A stretch of 49,288 bases of DNA from Plantago elongata. Its lineage: Eukaryota; Streptophyta; Magnoliopsida; Lamiales; Plantaginaceae. Position 1 is the first letter of the stretch; every line of letters begins with the position of its first letter. A program made the translations under genes and the position numbers. Positions 46,901-49,288 of the stretch are shown piece by piece. The notes beneath the pieces were generated by a model that was given only the letters and a program-made list of their open reading frames with translations, was not told the DNA's origin and searched no databases. The stretch covers positions 1 to 49,288 of the forward strand of contig JAYMSP010000501.1 in NCBI GenBank assembly GCA_036897095.1. Reading direction: 5' to 3'.

Positions 46901-47452
46901 CTAGTAGAGCATTAAATTGCACGTTATATGTCAATTGAACATTTGAGACAAAGATTATGATGGAGATAAGGAGGCAACGGTCCCTAAACTTTTAAATTTC
47001 GCTCGACATTAATTCTTTAGCCTATCAACCCACCTAAACTTTGCTTCTTACAGATCTGTCTCTAAGTTGCACTAAATTCTACTTTAGACATGTAATTAGA
47101 GCGGTAGGAAGTGCTCAACTGAAGAAAGAGTTTTACACAATTGTAAATTTGAAAGTAGATCATAATACTTTTAAGTAACCTAAAAAAGTAATATTTTTAT
47201 TATTTTATTTACATTTTATTTTAAATTTAAAATAAAATATTTAAATGGGACTCCTATTATTAGTGTTTTTATAGTAGTGATCCACGCCATAAATTAAACC
47301 TTAAACAAAAACTATCTTGCATTATATTCTACTTATAAAATGGATTTGTTACTTTAAGCCACAAATTAATATAGCTGCACAAGCAATGGGTAAATTGGAT
47401 TTAATTTGAAAACGGTGTACTACTCAATTGGTAATGTGCGTATGAAGAAATG
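43988..47452. other. AT-rich intergenic DNA with short repeats
   Basis: No gene is recognised. It holds a TATAT pentamer run (44161-44186). At about 45669 TACTCCCCCCCCGTTTCAAA resembles one end of a Stowaway MITE, but no partner end was found. Hairpin-prone stretches rich in TTAATTAAAATT lie near 46600-46730. Confidence 0.45.
44161..44186. repeat. (TATAT)n microsatellite
   Basis: Five perfect copies of the pentamer TATAT with a partial sixth. Confidence 0.85.
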
Positions 47453-47525
47453 CCGCTCAGTTGGTAAGTCACTTTCTCTCTAACTAATAAGTCGGTGTTC
47501 GAGTCACCTTTAACCGTTTAAAGAA
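47453..47525 (+). mobile_element. tRNA-like SINE relic, copy A
   Basis: GCTCAGTTGGTAAGTCAC resembles a tRNA A box region. GGTGTTCGAGTCACC about 40 bases later resembles a B box. ACCTTTAACCGTTTAAA closes the copy and matches the 3' ends of the other copies. Confidence 0.6.
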
Positions 47526-47540
47526 ATAGAAAATTAAAAA

Positions 47541-47611
47541 ATGGTAATATGTTTCTCTTGTAATTAATAAGTTGGGATTCGAATAGTATTTATCGTTTAA
47601 AAAAGAAAAAA
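47541..47611 (+). mobile_element. tRNA-like SINE relic, copy B (tandem with copy A)
   Basis: It reads TAATATGTTTCTCTTGTAAT, TAATAAGTTGGGATTCGAAT and then TTTATCGTTTAAAAAAG. It aligns with copy A in the same orientation, including the spacing to the B box, but is more decayed. Confidence 0.5.
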
Positions 47612-48845
47612 GTAAATTTGATTTTATACATATATAGTTATATACTAATAAATCAGTTTTTGCCCCTCCGAAAAGAGAGTTCAAAGTTCAAACCATATCA
47701 TCTCAAGATTGTGCTTTTCATTTCTTCTTTTTTCTTGTCCTTTAAAGAGTGTCTGGATGAAATAATAATTACTAATAATCTGAATTTACATGCAAAAGCG
47801 AATGGTTAATAATCCCTATTCCGTAGCTACCCACTTATATAATCTCAATGATTGACCATCTACATGCATGCCACATATCTAGAGAACAATTATGATTCTT
47901 GTTCATTGACATATAGTATAATCTTATCTTACGCCTATAGTAAGTGCTTATTCACAACTTTAATTAAGAAATAGATTATCTGTAATCCGACTTAGCCAAT
48001 ATCAAATGACAACAACTGATGAGATCGGAAAGTTGACCAAATAGAAAACAAATACAAATGCATGGAATGAAGGAAGAATGTTGAGTGACACATACAAATT
48101 CTAATTGATTGGTTTTTCTTTTGTTAATTAGATTGGCTCTAGTGAAATTGTCAACCCAATACATTTATTTATTTCTATTTTAAATAAATAAATATACATA
48201 CCAATAAACACAATTTGGAATGGCACGTATATATTACTAGCTTAACGTGTTTCCGCTTCATACATAATCTTGGTGGCTAAGATGTTATAGAAATAGTAGT
48301 TAACTTTTAAGAATCTTTTACCTTAAGATAGGAGAATATTATTTAGAACCGAAGGGAGCTGGAATGTATGCATCCTAGCTACTTTAAATATTATTTGACC
48401 ACAATTGATTAGTATACTTAAAGGTAACACATATTTTGGCTTTTGATTGTAAATTTCACAAGGAGATTTTGGAATGTCACCAATTTTGCAAGTTAGGGAA
48501 TGCCTTTTCAAAAGATAGATGAAGTTTAGTAAAATTGGTTGGTAAGTCTTAAATATTTCACATCATCGGAGAATATTCTACTTATATATTTTCATCCACT
48601 ACGCCTTTCAGTCCGATTCTGGTTCTCCAATCGGTTGGCCTGCAATAATACCTACTACCTCTCTGAAAGAGCATATTGTTCGACTATCATATCTGAATTA
48701 TAGTAAAACATGACATGTTGAACCCTTGGATTTTTCGTCTATACGAGCGTCAATAGATTTCATTGTTTAGGCCGAAATTCCATTTACAGCGCCTGAAATT
48801 AGGCCATCAGCTATTATTTAGAATCTATAAGAAACTATTATTTTC
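47612..48845. other. AT-rich intergenic DNA
   Basis: No gene was seen on either strand. Confidence 0.5.
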
Positions 48846-48994
48846 TTTTTTTAAAACGATAAAGGTGACTCAAACTCTTGACATATTAGTTGGAGGGGAA
48901 GAATCTTATTGATAAGCTGATTACTACGTAGTATCATAGCCTATGCTTATTTTGATGCTGAACTGACCGAGTCACCTTTATCGTTAAAAAAAAA
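48846..48994. repeat. Inverted pair of SINE-like ends around a palindrome
   Basis: The left arm TTAAAACGATAAAGGTGACTC (ending 48871) is the reverse complement, apart from two A, of the right arm GAGTCACCTTTATCGTTAA (from 48969). The 12-base palindrome TACTACGTAGTA (48922-48933) lies near the centre. This is either two SINE ends in opposite orientation or a 150-bp foldback MITE. Confidence 0.6.
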
Positions 48995-49288
48995 TTACAC
49001 CTACATTAAAATCAACTATTTTAGTTTCAAACCCAATACATTATTATAGAGAGGTATGTCCACAAATTCACAACGTTCATCCATAGACGTTAATCGTTAT
49101 GCAAACTTCTTACACTATTAGAAATGAAAAGTACGCCACACTCAATAAGTAATAAAAAACCTTATGTTTACTCCCGTTTTATACATTTTACACTAAAAGA
49201 TAAAGATGTTCACATATTATCGTACAATTATTATAACTTTTTTAGTTAAAATTACGCATCGACCTATTAAATAAAATTGTGGGGGGTG
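48995..49288. other. AT-rich right edge of window
   Basis: Nothing recognised. Confidence 0.5.

Noticed and set aside
1..49288. CRISPR arrays, operons, toxin-antitoxin or other prokaryote-type systems
   Set aside because: The window is plant nuclear DNA with spliced genes. The regular repeats present are transposon ends, LTRs or microsatellites.

Overview
The window is nuclear DNA from a flowering plant, almost certainly a eudicot. It is AT-rich, its genes have many introns, and its intergenic space is full of plant-type mobile elements. The protein-coding genes are plant-specific families: a BAR-PH-ArfGAP-ankyrin protein, a DYW-class pentatricopeptide RNA editing factor, and NEOXANTHIN-DEFICIENT 1. 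The order could not be fixed. The GAACT-type minisatellite gives only a weak hint of Caryophyllales.

Layout, left to right. 1-3.8 kb is a nest of elements. A 976-bp inverted-repeat DNA element (657-1632) has an 8-bp target duplication. A miniature LTR retrotransposon (2009-3002) is present as a three-LTR tandem with one shared 5-bp target duplication. Both sit among degenerate short repeats. 3.83-9.95 kb is a decayed but near full-length LINE (ORF1, endonuclease, reverse transcriptase, RNase H) with a 14-bp target duplication; it landed about 335 bp before the start codon of the next gene. 10.3-19.5 kb is an AGD3/SFC/VAN3-type ARF-GAP gene in 19 coding exons (815 aa). 20.6-22.9 kb is a single-exon PPR-DYW gene matching RARE1 (750 aa). 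25.0-28.6 kb is NXD1 in 10 coding exons (289 aa), with a long 5'-UTR intron and a GC-AG first coding intron. 29.5-34.6 kb is a second, younger LINE on the minus strand. 34.9-37.7 kb is LTR-like DNA. 38.36-39.13 kb is a SAM-domain gene (255 aa), followed by a stretch with an old threefold repeat of about 410 bp. 43-49.3 kb is AT-rich intergenic DNA with tRNA-like SINE relics, other small elements, and one orphan minus-strand exon-like ORF.

The four genes all lie on the plus strand but do not form a pathway. AGD3 acts in vesicle traffic and vein patterning. RARE1 acts in plastid mRNA editing, and NXD1 is needed for neoxanthin accumulation in plastids. The SAM protein has no assigned role. AGD3 next to RARE1 matches the neighbourhood At5g13270-At5g13300 in Arabidopsis, which supports both identifications. 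I found no previously undescribed biological system. The most notable items are the three-LTR tandem element, the nested insertions, the GC-AG intron, the LINE ATGA overlap, and the repeat-rich flank of the SAM gene.
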